Assembly (NCBI RefSeq): GCF_900107585.1 | Contig: NZ_FNQM01000004.1 | Coordinates: 62,001 to 126,000 of the forward strand | From: Rubrimonas cliftonensis | GTDB taxonomy: Bacteria; Pseudomonadota; Alphaproteobacteria; Rhodobacterales; Rhodobacteraceae | Reading direction: 5' to 3' | DNA: 64,000 nucleotides | In this document: piece after piece, positions 16,625-25,005 of the stretch | Layout of the letters: every line of letters starts with the position of its first letter | Position numbering within the stretch: position 1 is the stretch's first letter | Program-made: the position numbers and the translations under genes | Notes under the pieces: model-generated | The model's input: the letters and a program-made list of their open reading frames with translations, nothing else | The model's database searches: none | Told to the model about the DNA's origin: nothing

Positions 16625-17272
16625 GTGGTGCGCGTGACACGAAGCGGCGTCGTCAGGGTTCTCAAGATCGCATTGCCGCTGGGCGCGCTGGCTCTGGTCG
16701 CGGCGCTGTTCTTCGCGACCGGGCGCGACCGGGGCGAGGGCCTCGGCATGTCCGGCGTCACCTTCAGCGCGACGGACGGGCTGCGGCTGACTTCGCCCCG
16801 CTTCACCGGCAGGACGGACGCGGGCGCGCCCTTCGAGGTGCGGGCGGAATGGGCGCTGCCGGATGGGCCGGACCCGAGCGTGATCGAACTCGGCCCCGTC
16901 GTGGGCGGGATCTCGCTCGACGGCCATGGCGAAGGCCATGGCGACGGCGAGGGCGCTGCGGGCGGGCGGCGGCTGACGCTTTCGGCCGACGGCGGCGAAC
17001 TTCGCCCCAAGGAGGAGCGGCTCAGCCTCTCGGGAGGGGTGACGGCGCGCACCAGCGACGGCTATATCCTCACCGTGACCCGCGCGGAGGCGGACCTTGC
17101 GGCCGGAACCATGCGGGCGGAGGGGCCGGTGCGCGGGTCCGGTCCCGCAGGGACCATCGAGGCGCAGGCGCTGGAGGCGTCGCGTCGCGACGGCGCGGGG
17201 CATGTGAGGTTCAGCGGCGGCGTGCGGGTGCGCATCGATCCGCAGGCTGCGCGCGGGGAGGCTGATCGGTGA
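16625..17272 (+). CDS. lptC: LPS export ABC transporter periplasmic protein LptC
   Basis: About 215 residues; start is one of three close GTG codons (16625, 16628, 16634) before the single N-terminal membrane helix VLKIALPLGALALVAALFF. The rest is periplasmic and beta-rich, matching the LptC jelly-roll: MSGVTFSATDGLRLTSPRFTGR, LTLSADGGELRPKEERLSLSGG and YILTVTRAEADLAAGT. LptC links the inner-membrane LptBFG pump to the LptA bridge. A Gly/His-rich insert (GHGEGHGDGEG, about residue 100) is unusual. The stop overlaps the GTG start of lptA. Confidence 0.85.
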   Translation: MVRVTRSGVVRVLKIALPLGALALVAALFFATGRDRGEGLGMSGVTFSATDGLRLTSPRFTGRTDAGAPFEVRAEWALPDGPDPSVIELGPVVGGISLDGHGEGHGDGEGAAGGRRLTLSADGGELRPKEERLSLSGGVTARTSDGYILTVTRAEADLAAGTMRAEGPVRGSGPAGTIEAQALEASRRDGAGHVRFSGGVRVRIDPQAARGEADR

Positions 17273-17811
17273 GATTCAGGACGGCGACGATCGCGACGGC
17301 GCTGGGCGCGGCCCTCGTCTGGGGCGTAGCTGCGGGCTCGGCCTCGGCGCAGGCGGCAGGCTCGCCCTTCGGCGGCTTCAGGCACGACAGCTCTGAGCCC
17401 ATCGAGATCACCGCCGACGCGCTGGAGGTGAGCCAGGCCGACGGCCGCGCGACCTTCTCCGGCGACGTGGTGGCGGGGCAGGGGCGGCTGCGGCTGACCT
17501 CGCAGACGCTGGACGTCTGGTATGTCGCGCCGGAGGGCGCCGAGCCGTCGGACGGCGACATCGACCGGCTGCGGGCCGAGGGCGACGTGTTCCTGAGCTC
17601 CGGCGCCGAGACCGCGCGCGGCGCCTGGGCGGAGTATTCGGTCGCCGAGGGCGTCGTGACCATGGGCGGCGGCGTCGTGCTGAGCCAGGGCGAGAACGCG
17701 ATCCGCGGCGAGCGGCTGACGGTCGACCTCAACGCCGGGCAGGGCCGCATCGAAGGCGGCCGCGTGCAGTCTGTGTTCCGCCCGGCGACCAACGGCGGCG
17801 CGTCGCCGTGA
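17269..17811 (+). CDS. lptA: LPS transport periplasmic protein LptA
   Basis: 180 residues from a GTG that overlaps the lptC stop (GTGA). Signal peptide with core [15 protein letters not shown] and SASAQA cleavage site. OstA/LptA domain: [25 protein letters not shown], then [13 protein letters not shown] and later [24 protein letters not shown]. It forms the periplasmic beta-jelly-roll bridge that carries lipopolysaccharide to LptDE. Its own stop overlaps the GTG start of lptB, so the three lpt genes are translationally coupled. Confidence 0.9.
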   Translation: MRFRTATIATALGAALVWGVAAGSASAQAAGSPFGGFRHDSSEPIEITADALEVSQADGRATFSGDVVAGQGRLRLTSQTLDVWYVAPEGAEPSDGDIDRLRAEGDVFLSSGAETARGAWAEYSVAEGVVTMGGGVVLSQGENAIRGERLTVDLNAGQGRIEGGRVQSVFRPATNGGASP

Positions 17812-18575
17812 ACCTCGCCAGCCCCCTGGCGGAAAGCGGCGCGGGCGCCGATGGGCCCGGCCTGCGCGCGCGGGGGCTGGGCAAGAGCTACCGCCGCCGC
17901 CCGGTGGTGCGCGACGTGGACCTCGACCTGCGCCGCGCCGAAGTCGTCGGGCTGCTGGGGCCGAACGGGGCCGGCAAGACGACCTGCTTCTACATGCTCA
18001 CCGGACTGATCCAGCCCGACGCCGGCATGATCTCGCTGGACGGGCGGGACGTGACGCGCCTGCCGATGTTCCGTCGCGCGCGGCTGGGGCTCGGCTACCT
18101 GCCGCAGGAGGCCTCCATCTTCCGGGGCCTGACGGTGGAGGGCAACATCTCCGCCACGCTCGAGATCGCGGTGAGCGACCGCGACGCGCGCCAGCACCGG
18201 CTGGAGGAGCTGCTGGCGGAGTTCTCCATCTCCCATCTGCGGCGGACGCCGGCGGTGGCGCTGTCGGGCGGCGAGCGGCGGCGGGTGGAGATCGCCCGCT
18301 GCCTCGCCTCCGACCCCGCCTATGTCCTGCTCGACGAGCCCTTCGCGGGGGTGGATCCGATCGCGGTGGGCGACATCCGCCAGCTCGTCGCCCACCTCAA
18401 GGACCGCGGCATCGGAGTGCTGATCACCGACCACAATGTGCGGGAGACACTTTCGATTATCGATCGGGCCTATATCTTGCATGACGGCCGTGTTCTGATG
18501 AGCGGGGCGCCGGACGCCGTTGTGGAGGACGCCGATGTTCGGCGCGTGTATCTCGGTGAGCGGTTCCGCATCTGA
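17808..18575 (+). CDS. lptB: LPS export ABC transporter ATP-binding protein LptB
   Basis: 255 residues from GTG 17808. Walker [10 protein letters not shown], signature [15 protein letters not shown], Walker [15 protein letters not shown]-loop [11 protein letters not shown]; the last is the typical LptB form. It powers LPS extraction by LptFG from the cytoplasmic side. The upstream overlap with lptA and 18-bp gap to rpoN continue the conserved lptCAB-rpoN arrangement. Confidence 0.95.
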   Translation: MNLASPLAESGAGADGPGLRARGLGKSYRRRPVVRDVDLDLRRAEVVGLLGPNGAGKTTCFYMLTGLIQPDAGMISLDGRDVTRLPMFRRARLGLGYLPQEASIFRGLTVEGNISATLEIAVSDRDARQHRLEELLAEFSISHLRRTPAVALSGGERRRVEIARCLASDPAYVLLDEPFAGVDPIAVGDIRQLVAHLKDRGIGVLITDHNVRETLSIIDRAYILHDGRVLMSGAPDAVVEDADVRRVYLGERFRI

Positions 18576-18593
18576 GCGCGGACGCGTGACGGC

Positions 18594-20102
18594 ATGAGCA
18601 TGCGTCAGCGGCTGGAGCTGCGCCACGCGCAGCAGATGGTGATGACGCCGCAGCTGCGGCAGGCCATCGCCATGCTGCAGATGTCGACGCTGGAGCTTTC
18701 CTCCTTCCTCGCCTCGGAAGTCGAGCGCAACCCGCTGCTCAGCCTGCATGACGGCTCCGGCGACGCCGAGCGCGCGCCGCCGACCGCGGGCGAGCGCCCG
18801 GCGGTCGATGCGGCGATACGGCGCGATGACCCCGGCGCCGTGGCCGATTTCGACACTGGGCGCGAGAACCTGTTCGAGCCCGACGCCGCGCCACCCGCGC
18901 CGCCGCCCGGTCCGCCCGCGGCGGGCCCCGGCGGCTCGCCCGGCGCCGGCGGGCGCAGCGATTTCGAGGCGTTCGAGGGCGATGGCGGCATGGCCGCGCC
19001 GGTCAGCCTGGCCGAGCACCTGTGCGCGCAGCTTGCGCTGGCGCGACTGTCGTCGGCGGCGCGGGCCACGGCGGAGGCGCTGGCGGGCGAGCTGGACGAG
19101 GACGGCTACCTGCGCGTCGACCTCGACGATCTGGCCGCGCGGCTCGGCGCCGGGCCCGCGACCATGGCCGCCGCGCTGGCGGCGCTGCGCGCCTGCGAGC
19201 CGACCGGGGTGGGCGCCGTAAGCCTTGCGGAATGCCTCGCGCTGCAGCTGGCGGAGCGCGACCGCCTCGACCCCGCCATGCGCGCGCTGCTCGACAATCT
19301 CGCGGCGCTGCCCGGCGCGCCGGCGGACCGGCTGGCGAAGCTCTGCGGCGTGGACCGCGACGACCTGCGCGACATGCTGGCGGAGCTGCGCGCGCTCGAC
19401 CCGCGGCCCGGGCTGCGCTTCGGCGGCGGCCACGCCGACCTCGTCACGCCCGAGGTGCTGGTGAGCCAGGACGGCTTCGGCGGCTGGCGGGTCGAGATGA
19501 ACGCCGAGGCGCTGCCCCGCCTGCTGGTCGACCGCAGCTACTCCGCGCGGGTGCGCGAGCGCGCGGGGCCGGCGAGCGGCGAGAAGGGGCGCGAGGCGCG
19601 GCTGTTCCTCGCCGAATGCGCCCAGTCGGCGAGCTGGCTGCAGCGCAGCCTCGACCAGCGCGCGCGCACCATCCTGACCGTGGCGACGGAGATCGTGCGC
19701 ACCCAGGCGGCGTTCTTCGAGGAAGGGGTGAGCGGGCTGCGGCCGATGACTCTGCGGCAGGTGGCGGAGGCCGTGTCGGTCCACGAGAGCACGGTGAGCC
19801 GCGTCACGGCGAACAAGTTCATGGCGACGCCGCGCGGCCTCTATGAGCTCAAGTTCTTCTTCACGACGGCGCTGGCGGCCAGCGACGGCGGCGCCGCGCT
19901 CTCGGCGGAGGCGGTGCGCGAGCGCATCCGCGCGATGATCGCGGCCGAGACGCCCGGAAAGCCGCTCTCCGACGATCACATCGTCGCCGCGCTGAAGGCC
20001 GAGGGCGTGGAGCTGGCGCGTCGCACTGTGGCCAAGTATCGGGAAGCAATGAGGATTCCGTCCTCTGTGGACCGCCGGCGCCGCGCGCGCGCAGCCCTTT
20101 GA
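18594..20102 (+). CDS. rpoN: RNA polymerase sigma-54 factor
   Basis: 502 residues. Region I (activator-interacting, Gln-rich) is MSMRQRLELRHAQQMVMTPQ followed by LRQAIAMLQMSTLEL; an acidic/Pro/Ala-rich region II spans about residues 60-130; the core-binding domain follows. DNA-binding elements at the C-terminus include the HTH segment TLRQVAEAVSVHESTVSRV and the RpoN box ARRTVAKYRE. Sigma-54 directs transcription of nitrogen and other activator-dependent genes. Its location after lptB and before hpf and ptsN matches many proteobacteria. Confidence 0.95.
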   Translation: MSMRQRLELRHAQQMVMTPQLRQAIAMLQMSTLELSSFLASEVERNPLLSLHDGSGDAERAPPTAGERPAVDAAIRRDDPGAVADFDTGRENLFEPDAAPPAPPPGPPAAGPGGSPGAGGRSDFEAFEGDGGMAAPVSLAEHLCAQLALARLSSAARATAEALAGELDEDGYLRVDLDDLAARLGAGPATMAAALAALRACEPTGVGAVSLAECLALQLAERDRLDPAMRALLDNLAALPGAPADRLAKLCGVDRDDLRDMLAELRALDPRPGLRFGGGHADLVTPEVLVSQDGFGGWRVEMNAEALPRLLVDRSYSARVRERAGPASGEKGREARLFLAECAQSASWLQRSLDQRARTILTVATEIVRTQAAFFEEGVSGLRPMTLRQVAEAVSVHESTVSRVTANKFMATPRGLYELKFFFTTALAASDGGAALSAEAVRERIRAMIAAETPGKPLSDDHIVAALKAEGVELARRTVAKYREAMRIPSSVDRRRRARAAL

Positions 20103-20123
20103 CCGCGGGGCGGCCAGCGCGAT

Positions 20124-20200
20124 TGACTCGGAATTGCGACGAAACTAGGTTCCGCCCTCACGCCCCCGTCAGGGTCTTCATGACGGATGGGTGACGGGGG
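20124..20200 (+). promoter_or_regulatory. candidate hpf promoter and leader hairpin
   Basis: TTGACT at 20124, 17-bp spacer, TAGGTT at 20147 form a promoter between rpoN and hpf. Downstream, CCCCCGTCA (20163-20171) pairs with TGACGGGGG (20192-20200) across 20 bases, placing a stable hairpin in the predicted hpf leader or acting as a partial terminator for rpoN. Confidence 0.45.
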
Positions 20201-20246
20201 GTCGGTCGGAGTTGGCCGAGCCCCGGTCTGAACGTCAGGACAGGCG

Positions 20247-20837
20247 ATGCAAATCCAGATCAACGGCAAGCAGATCGACATCGGCGACGCGCTACGCGTC
20301 CATGTCGAGGAGCGCCTCGTCGGCGCGGTGGACAAATACGCCGGACGGGCCGTGAACAGTCAGGTCACGTTCTCGCGCGACGGCCACAGCTTCCGCTGCG
20401 ACGCGCTCGTTCACCTGCCGACCGGGCTCGTGGCGCAGGCCAGCGCCGCGGCGCCGGAGATCTACGCGGCGTGCGACGCCTGCGTCGAGCGCATCGACAA
20501 GCAGCTGCGGCGCTACAAGCGCCGGCTGAAGGACCACCACGCCGCGCGGGGCGAGCCGATCGAGGCGTCGCCGGCCTCGGCCTACGTCATCGCCGCCCAT
20601 GAGGGCGACGACGAGGCGTCCGAGCCGCCCAGCCTCGACCCGGTGATCGTGGCCGAGATGCGGATGGACATCCAGAAGATCTCGGTCGGCGAGGCGGTGA
20701 TGCAGATGGAGCTGGCGCACGCGCCGTTCCTGATGTTCCGCAACCAGCGCCATGGCGGGCTGAACGTCGTCTACCGGCGCGAGGACGGCAATATCGGCTG
20801 GGTGGACCCGGAGAATCTCGTGGACGGCGCCGCTTGA
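20247..20837 (+). CDS. hpf: ribosome hibernation-promoting factor, long form
   Basis: 196 residues. N-terminal S30AE/RaiA domain (about 1-105): MQIQINGKQIDIGDALRVHV, then DALVHLPTGLVAQASAAAPEIYAA and the basic helix RIDKQLRRYKRRLKDHH that binds the ribosomal mRNA channel. A linker leads to the C-terminal dimerisation domain (about 135-196): MDIQKISVGEAVMQMELA, PFLMFRNQRHGGLNVVYRREDG and IGWVDP. The long form makes 100S ribosome dimers in stationary phase. It lies between rpoN and ptsN and has its own candidate promoter. Confidence 0.93.
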   Translation: MQIQINGKQIDIGDALRVHVEERLVGAVDKYAGRAVNSQVTFSRDGHSFRCDALVHLPTGLVAQASAAAPEIYAACDACVERIDKQLRRYKRRLKDHHAARGEPIEASPASAYVIAAHEGDDEASEPPSLDPVIVAEMRMDIQKISVGEAVMQMELAHAPFLMFRNQRHGGLNVVYRREDGNIGWVDPENLVDGAA

Positions 20838-20888
20838 CGCCGACCGTTCGGCGCACGCGGCCGATACGCCTCGACACGGGAGGATAGC

Positions 20889-21353
20889 TTGGAAATTCGC
20901 GACCTTCTGGCTCTAGAGGCCGTGTGCCGGCAGAGCCGGGCCTCGTCCAAGAAGCAGCTCTTCAACGACATCGCCGCAAAGGCGGCCGAGGTCTACGGCC
21001 TAGATCCGCGCTCGGTGTTCGAGGCGCTGATGGACCGCGAGAAGCTCGGCGGCACGGGCATGGGGCGCGGCGTCGCAGCCCCACATGCGCGGCTGGCCGG
21101 GGTGGAGGACATCCGGGGCGTCTTCGTGAAGCTGGACAAGCCGCTGGACTTCGACGCCGCGGACGGACTGCCGGTGGACCTGGTTTTCGCGCTGATCGCG
21201 CCGGAGGACGCCGGCGCCGACCATCTGCGGGCGCTCGCCCGCGTCTCTAGGGCGCTGCGCGACGGCGGCGTGTGCGCCAAGCTGCGCTCCTGCACCGAAC
21301 AGAGCGCGCTCCACGCCGTGCTCAGCGAGAAGGTCCAGACGCGCGCCGCCTGA
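20889..21353 (+). CDS. ptsN: nitrogen-regulatory PTS enzyme IIA (EIIA-Ntr)
   Basis: 154 residues starting at TTG 20889; GGGAGGA six bases upstream decides this unusual start. The phospho-accepting histidine is in GRGVAAPHARL, preceded by the typical EKLGGTGMG, and followed by VDLVFALIAPEDAGADHLRALARVSRAL. EIIA-Ntr is phosphorylated by the PtsP-NPr chain and regulates potassium transport, nitrogen and stress responses in proteobacteria rather than sugar uptake. It closes the rpoN-hpf-ptsN run. Confidence 0.93.
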   Translation: MEIRDLLALEAVCRQSRASSKKQLFNDIAAKAAEVYGLDPRSVFEALMDREKLGGTGMGRGVAAPHARLAGVEDIRGVFVKLDKPLDFDAADGLPVDLVFALIAPEDAGADHLRALARVSRALRDGGVCAKLRSCTEQSALHAVLSEKVQTRAA

Positions 21354-21372
21354 GCGGCGCGCCGCAAGTCTC

Positions 21373-21522
21373 TCAGCCGGCGACGGCCGGCTGCGCGCCG
21401 CGCAGGGGCGCGCCGACGACTTCTCCGCCGCGCAGACGGATCGCGACCTTGCCGCAGGGCAGCCGCCGCGTGACTTCGCCTTGCACGAAGATGTAGGGAG
21501 AAAGCTGGATCGTGGCGTACAT
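21373..21522 (-). CDS. 49-residue conserved-looking small protein
   Basis: A short ORF read towards ptsN: it starts MYATIQLSPYIFVQGEVTRR, continues with LPCGKVAIRLRGGEVVGAPL and ends with RGAQPAVAG. Ribosome site AAGGA lies eight bases before the ATG. The central part looks like a small beta barrel (alternating hydrophobics with VxGEVTRRLPCGKVAIRLRGG). It is convergent with ptsN, 19 bp apart. I do not recognise a family with certainty; the RBS, start and codon use argue that it is real. Confidence 0.55.
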   Translation of the reverse strand: MYATIQLSPYIFVQGEVTRRLPCGKVAIRLRGGEVVGAPLRGAQPAVAG

Positions 21523-21801
21523 GCGGGTTTCCTTCCCTCGGGTGCTTCGCGGAGGCAGCGGCCAGTACTCGCCTATGCTTCTATACGCCTACCGTTCAAG
21601 CATGATTAACTGGGATTCGCACATCCGCAAGGCAGTTTGTGAAATTCCTGCGACGGGCCCTCCATGGGTTGCCGGGCGCCACCAAGGCGCCATGGCGCGC
21701 AAGGTTCTTCATGTGCACAATCGGGTTGTGGAATAATCGTGCCCGACGCCGGCACTAAGGGCGTCATTTACCGATTATGTCATTCCGAACAGGGGCATGG
21801 A
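21523..21801. other. AT-richer intergenic region between divergent small genes
   Basis: No convincing gene. The region is markedly less GC-rich than its surroundings, which fits a bidirectional promoter zone. It contains two small hairpins: GGCGCC repeated around ACCAA near 21675-21695, and GACGCC/GGCGTC at 21745-21765. Confidence 0.4.
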
Positions 21802-22083
21802 ATGTTCACGGGGAAATGGCACGTCAGGGATGATCGCCGCGAGTTTCCGGATCGGGACGCTCTGGCAGGCGACCAGGGGCTGACCTTCTGGGGGATCGCG
21901 CCTCTGGTGATCGGCTGGGCGATCGTCACCGTCATCGCGTTCGTGGCGGCGGACGCCGTCGCCACCCGATTCTTCGACCTGCCGCTGGCGGCCTTCCTGG
22001 CGGGGCAGGGGGCTCTTGTCGGCGCCGTGGCGCTCGTGGGGCTGTCCCGGCGACCGGGCGAAGCCGCGCGCCGGTTCCGCTAG
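21802..22083 (+). CDS. small two-helix membrane protein, unknown
   Basis: 93 residues. A charged N-terminus (MFTGKWHVRDDRREFPDRD) leads into two hydrophobic helices, about residues 31-50 (APLVIGWAIVTVIAFVAADA) and 62-82. The second begins with LPLAAFLAGQGAL, reminiscent of the PLGFWFAQQG motif in the DUF4212 small subunits of sodium:solute symporters, but no symporter gene is near, so that link is weak. No strong ribosome site is visible. Position after an AT-rich promoter-like region supports expression. Confidence 0.5.
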   Translation: MFTGKWHVRDDRREFPDRDALAGDQGLTFWGIAPLVIGWAIVTVIAFVAADAVATRFFDLPLAAFLAGQGALVGAVALVGLSRRPGEAARRFR

Positions 22084-22182
22084 GGCGCCCGTCGACCTGA
22101 CCGGGTCGGGTCCGCCGCTCTGCGCAGTCGCCGTGCCGCGGCGAATATGCCTCCCACCGATCCAGCCAGCGCGCAAGACGCT

Positions 22183-22581
22183 CTAGAGCAGGTCGCGCAG
22201 CGCAGCGACGAGCGGTCGGTCGGCGGGCGGCATCGGATAGTCGGCGAGCCGCCGGGGCTGGACCCACGCCAGCGCCTGACCCTCGCGGCCCTGCGCCGTT
22301 CCCGCCCATCTCCGACACACATAGAGCGGCATCAGCAGGTGGAAATCGTCGTAGCCGTGGCTGGCGAAGCTCAGCGGCGCTAGGCAACTCGCCCAGGTGT
22401 CGACGCCCAGTTCTTCGGCAAGCTCGCGGATCAGGCAGGCTTCGGGCGTCTCGCCGGGCTCAAGCTTGCCGCCGGGAAACTCCCAGAGCCCGGCGAGCGC
22501 CTTGCCCTCCGGCCGCTGCGCCAGCAGCACGCGGCCGTCAGGGTCCACCAGCGCGCAGGCGGCGACGAGCACCAGCCTCAA
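22183..22581 (-). CDS. mutT: (deoxy)nucleoside triphosphate pyrophosphohydrolase, MutT-type Nudix
   Basis: 132 residues. The Nudix box is complete: GKLEPGETPEACLIRELAEELGV contains G(x5)E(x7)REUxEExGU, preceded by ALAGLWEFPGG as in MutT. MutT removes 8-oxo-dGTP and prevents A:T to C:G mutations. The frame extends into argJ, but a TTG at 22581 overlaps the argJ stop (TTGA) and fits the expected beginning RLVLVAACALVD; GTG at 22572 is another option. Last gene of the parvulin-argJ-mutT unit. Confidence 0.88.
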   Translation of the reverse strand: MRLVLVAACALVDPDGRVLLAQRPEGKALAGLWEFPGGKLEPGETPEACLIRELAEELGVDTWASCLAPLSFASHGYDDFHLLMPLYVCRRWAGTAQGREGQALAWVQPRRLADYPMPPADRPLVAALRDLL

Positions 22582-23828
22582 GAGCGGTAGTCCGCGTTGA
22601 TCGCGATGTAGGCGTGGGTGAGGTCGCAGGTCCACACCGTCGCCGACGCCGCGCCCACGCCGACATCGACGCTGACCGAAAGCTCCGCCCGCTTCATGTA
22701 GGCGGCGGCGTCGGCCTCGCGGTAGCCCGGCGCGACCCAGCCCTTCTCGGCCACCAGAATGTCGCCGAAGCGGATGGCGAGGCGGTCGCGGTCGGCGGCC
22801 TCGCCCGACTTGCCGACGGCCATCACGATGCGGCCCCAGTTGGGATCTTCCCCGGCGAAGGCGGTCTTGACCAGCGGCGAGTTGGCGATGCTGAGGCCGA
22901 TGCGGCGCGCGGCGCGGACGCTTTCGGCGCCGGTCACGGTCACGGCGACGAACTTCGTGGCGCCCTCGCCGTCCTTCACGACCTGGTGGGCGAGGTCGGT
23001 CAGCACGCCGTTCAGCGCCTCGCGGAACGCCGGCAGGCGCGGGTCGTCCCCGGACGCGATCTCGGTCATGCCGCTGGCGCCGGTGGCGCCCAGCAGCAGC
23101 GTGTCGGAGGTGGAGGTGTCACCGTCGACGGTGATCGCGTTGAAGCTCGCGTCGGCGCCCTCGATCAGCAGCCGCTGCAGGATCGGCTGGGCGATCGCGG
23201 CGTCGGTGAAGACGAAGGCGAGCATGGTCGCCATGTCGGGCGCGATCATGCCCGAGCCCTTGGCGACGCCGGCGACGGCGACCTCGACGCCGTCGAGCGT
23301 CACGGTGCGGCCGGCGCCCTTGGGGAAGGTGTCGGTCGTCATGATGGCGCGGGCGAAGGGCTCCCATGCGTCCGCCGAGAGCGCGCCGGCCAGCGCGTCG
23401 CAGACCGCCTCGATGCGCTCGACGGGCAGCGGCTCGCCGATGACGCCGGTGGAGGCTACGAACGCATCCTCCGGCGCGGCGCCGCCGGCCAGCGCGCCGG
23501 CCGCGGCCATGCGGCGCGCGCCCTCGACGCCGTTGGCGCCGGTGAAGGCGTTGGAGTTGCCGGCGTTGACGATGAAGGCCGCCGGCGCGCGCGCGTCGCC
23601 GCGCGCCGCCAGCCGCGCCTCGCACCAGAGCACCGGCGCGGAGCGGGTGCGCGAGGTGGTGAAGACGCCCGCGACCGTCGAGCCCTCGGGCAGCGCGGCG
23701 AGGCCGACGTCGTCACGATCGCGATAGCGCACGCCGGCGCGGGCGGCCGAAAGCCTCAGCCCGGCGACGCGGGGCAGGTCCGGGAAACGCGCCGGCGCGA
23801 ACGGCGATGCGGCTTCGATCTTGGCCAT
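22578..23828 (-). CDS. argJ: bifunctional glutamate N-acetyltransferase/amino-acid acetyltransferase
   Basis: 416 residues from ATG 23828; the upstream part of the frame is Arg/Pro-rich noise. ArgJ transfers acetyl between N-acetylornithine and glutamate in arginine synthesis. It is an Ntn hydrolase-like enzyme that cleaves itself before Thr; the site is in KGSGMIAPDMATMLAF, with Thr of ATML as the nucleophile. Other conserved pieces are FIVNAGNSNAFTG, STGVIGEPLP, and KTAFAGEDPNWGRI near the end, and the C-terminus THAYIAINADYRS is typical. The neighbouring argG is about 15 kb away. Confidence 0.95.
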   Translation of the reverse strand: MAKIEAASPFAPARFPDLPRVAGLRLSAARAGVRYRDRDDVGLAALPEGSTVAGVFTTSRTRSAPVLWCEARLAARGDARAPAAFIVNAGNSNAFTGANGVEGARRMAAAGALAGGAAPEDAFVASTGVIGEPLPVERIEAVCDALAGALSADAWEPFARAIMTTDTFPKGAGRTVTLDGVEVAVAGVAKGSGMIAPDMATMLAFVFTDAAIAQPILQRLLIEGADASFNAITVDGDTSTSDTLLLGATGASGMTEIASGDDPRLPAFREALNGVLTDLAHQVVKDGEGATKFVAVTVTGAESVRAARRIGLSIANSPLVKTAFAGEDPNWGRIVMAVGKSGEAADRDRLAIRFGDILVAEKGWVAPGYREADAAAYMKRAELSVSVDVGVGAASATVWTCDLTHAYIAINADYRS

Positions 23829-23932
23829 GGCCGGCGTCTGCTCCTGCCGTGAGGGGGGGTGGCGGCGCGCCGACGGAGCGCCGCGATGGCCCGAATCCGC
23901 AGCGCGCCGCGAAGGCGCGCTGCGGGGCGGGG

Positions 23933-24793
23933 TCACTCGGCGGCGCGGAGCGCGTCGAGACCGGGGCGGTCCTCGACCATCTCGAAATCGCCCCCGGCGC
24001 GCACGCTCTGCACGATCTCCTGCGCGGCGGCGGAGCCGAGTTCCTGCTCAAGCGCCTCGCGGACCTCCTCGAAGCTCGGCTTGGGCTGCTCGCGGCGGTC
24101 GGTCAGCTCGATGAGGTGCCAGCCGAACTGGGTCTGCACCGGCTGGGAGACGGCGCCGACCTCCATCGCGAAGGCGGCGTCGGCGAAGGGCGCCACCATC
24201 ATGTCGCGGGTGAAGAAGCCCAGATCGCCGCCCTGGTTCTTTGTGCCGTCGGTGCCGTACTCGGTCGCCATGTCGGCGAAGCTGGCGCCCTCCTCGATCT
24301 TCGCGCGGACTTCCTGCGCGAGTTCCTCGGACGCGACGAGGATGTGGCTGGCGCGGACCTCCGCGACGGCCGGCGCGGTCTCGATGCGCGTCTGGTAGGC
24401 CTCGCGCAGCGCCTCCTCGGTCATTCTCTCCTCGACCTGCCGCGAGACGTAGGCCTGCGAGAGCAGCCCCTCGCGCTGGAGTCGCAGCGACTGCGCCACC
24501 GCGGGCTCGTCGGCGAGGCCGTCGGCCTCGGCCGCGGCGGCGAGCAGGCGCTGGTCCACGAGCTGCTGGCGGATGTAGTCGTAGAGCACGTCGTCAGGCG
24601 CCTGCCTGTACTGCGCGGGCAGTTCGGACATCACCGCCTGCACGTCGGCGAGCGTCACCGAAGCGCCGCCCACGGTCGCCACGACGGTGTCCGGCCCGGC
24701 CGCGTCCTGCGCGGCGGCGGGGCCGGCGAGCGCGAGCCCGACGAGAGCGGCGACGCGCGTGGCGCGGGCTGCGGAGCGGGAGAGAGAGAGCAT
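23933..24793 (-). CDS. periplasmic parvulin-type peptidyl-prolyl isomerase
   Basis: 286 residues from ATG 24793, which has a perfect AGGAGG six bases upstream. Signal peptide with core RVAALVGLALAGPAAAQ. An N-terminal SurA-like helical region leads into a PpiC/rotamase domain around residues 140-235: RASHILVASEELAQEV, GDLGFFTRDMMVAPFADAAF, VQTQFGWHLIELTDRR. It assists folding of exported proteins. Divergent from secA, with which it shares the export theme; argJ follows 104 bp downstream. Confidence 0.9.
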   Translation of the reverse strand: MLSLSRSAARATRVAALVGLALAGPAAAQDAAGPDTVVATVGGASVTLADVQAVMSELPAQYRQAPDDVLYDYIRQQLVDQRLLAAAAEADGLADEPAVAQSLRLQREGLLSQAYVSRQVEERMTEEALREAYQTRIETAPAVAEVRASHILVASEELAQEVRAKIEEGASFADMATEYGTDGTKNQGGDLGFFTRDMMVAPFADAAFAMEVGAVSQPVQTQFGWHLIELTDRREQPKPSFEEVREALEQELGSAAAQEIVQSVRAGGDFEMVEDRPGLDALRAAE

Positions 24794-24840
24794 GAAACCT
24801 CCTGGGCGCGGGCCTGCGCCGGGCATGATCGGTCGCGGCG

Positions 24841-24869
24841 TTGACTCGCCAGAGGCCGTTGCTTACCTC
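24841..24869 (+). promoter_or_regulatory. candidate promoter of secA
   Basis: TTGACT at 24841, 17-bp spacer, TACCTC at 24864, 137 bp upstream of the secA ATG. The architecture equals the mcd and hpf promoters. No short upstream ORF of secM type is evident in the leader. Confidence 0.5.
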
Positions 24870-25005
24870 TCGCGCGGGCCGCGACCGGAGACGACCCGCA
24901 CATAAGCCGCGCGCCGTTCACGGACAAGCATGTTTCGGCGTGCGAATTTGGGACGCGCCGGGCGCGCGGACGGTCCGGTGGGCGTTGCATGGAGTAGGTC
25001 TCGGC

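Noticed and set aside
17211-19979. 922-codon minus-strand open frame opposite lptABC and rpoN
   Set aside because: Low-complexity Arg/Ala/His-rich translation opposite well-conserved genes; a GC-rich shadow frame.
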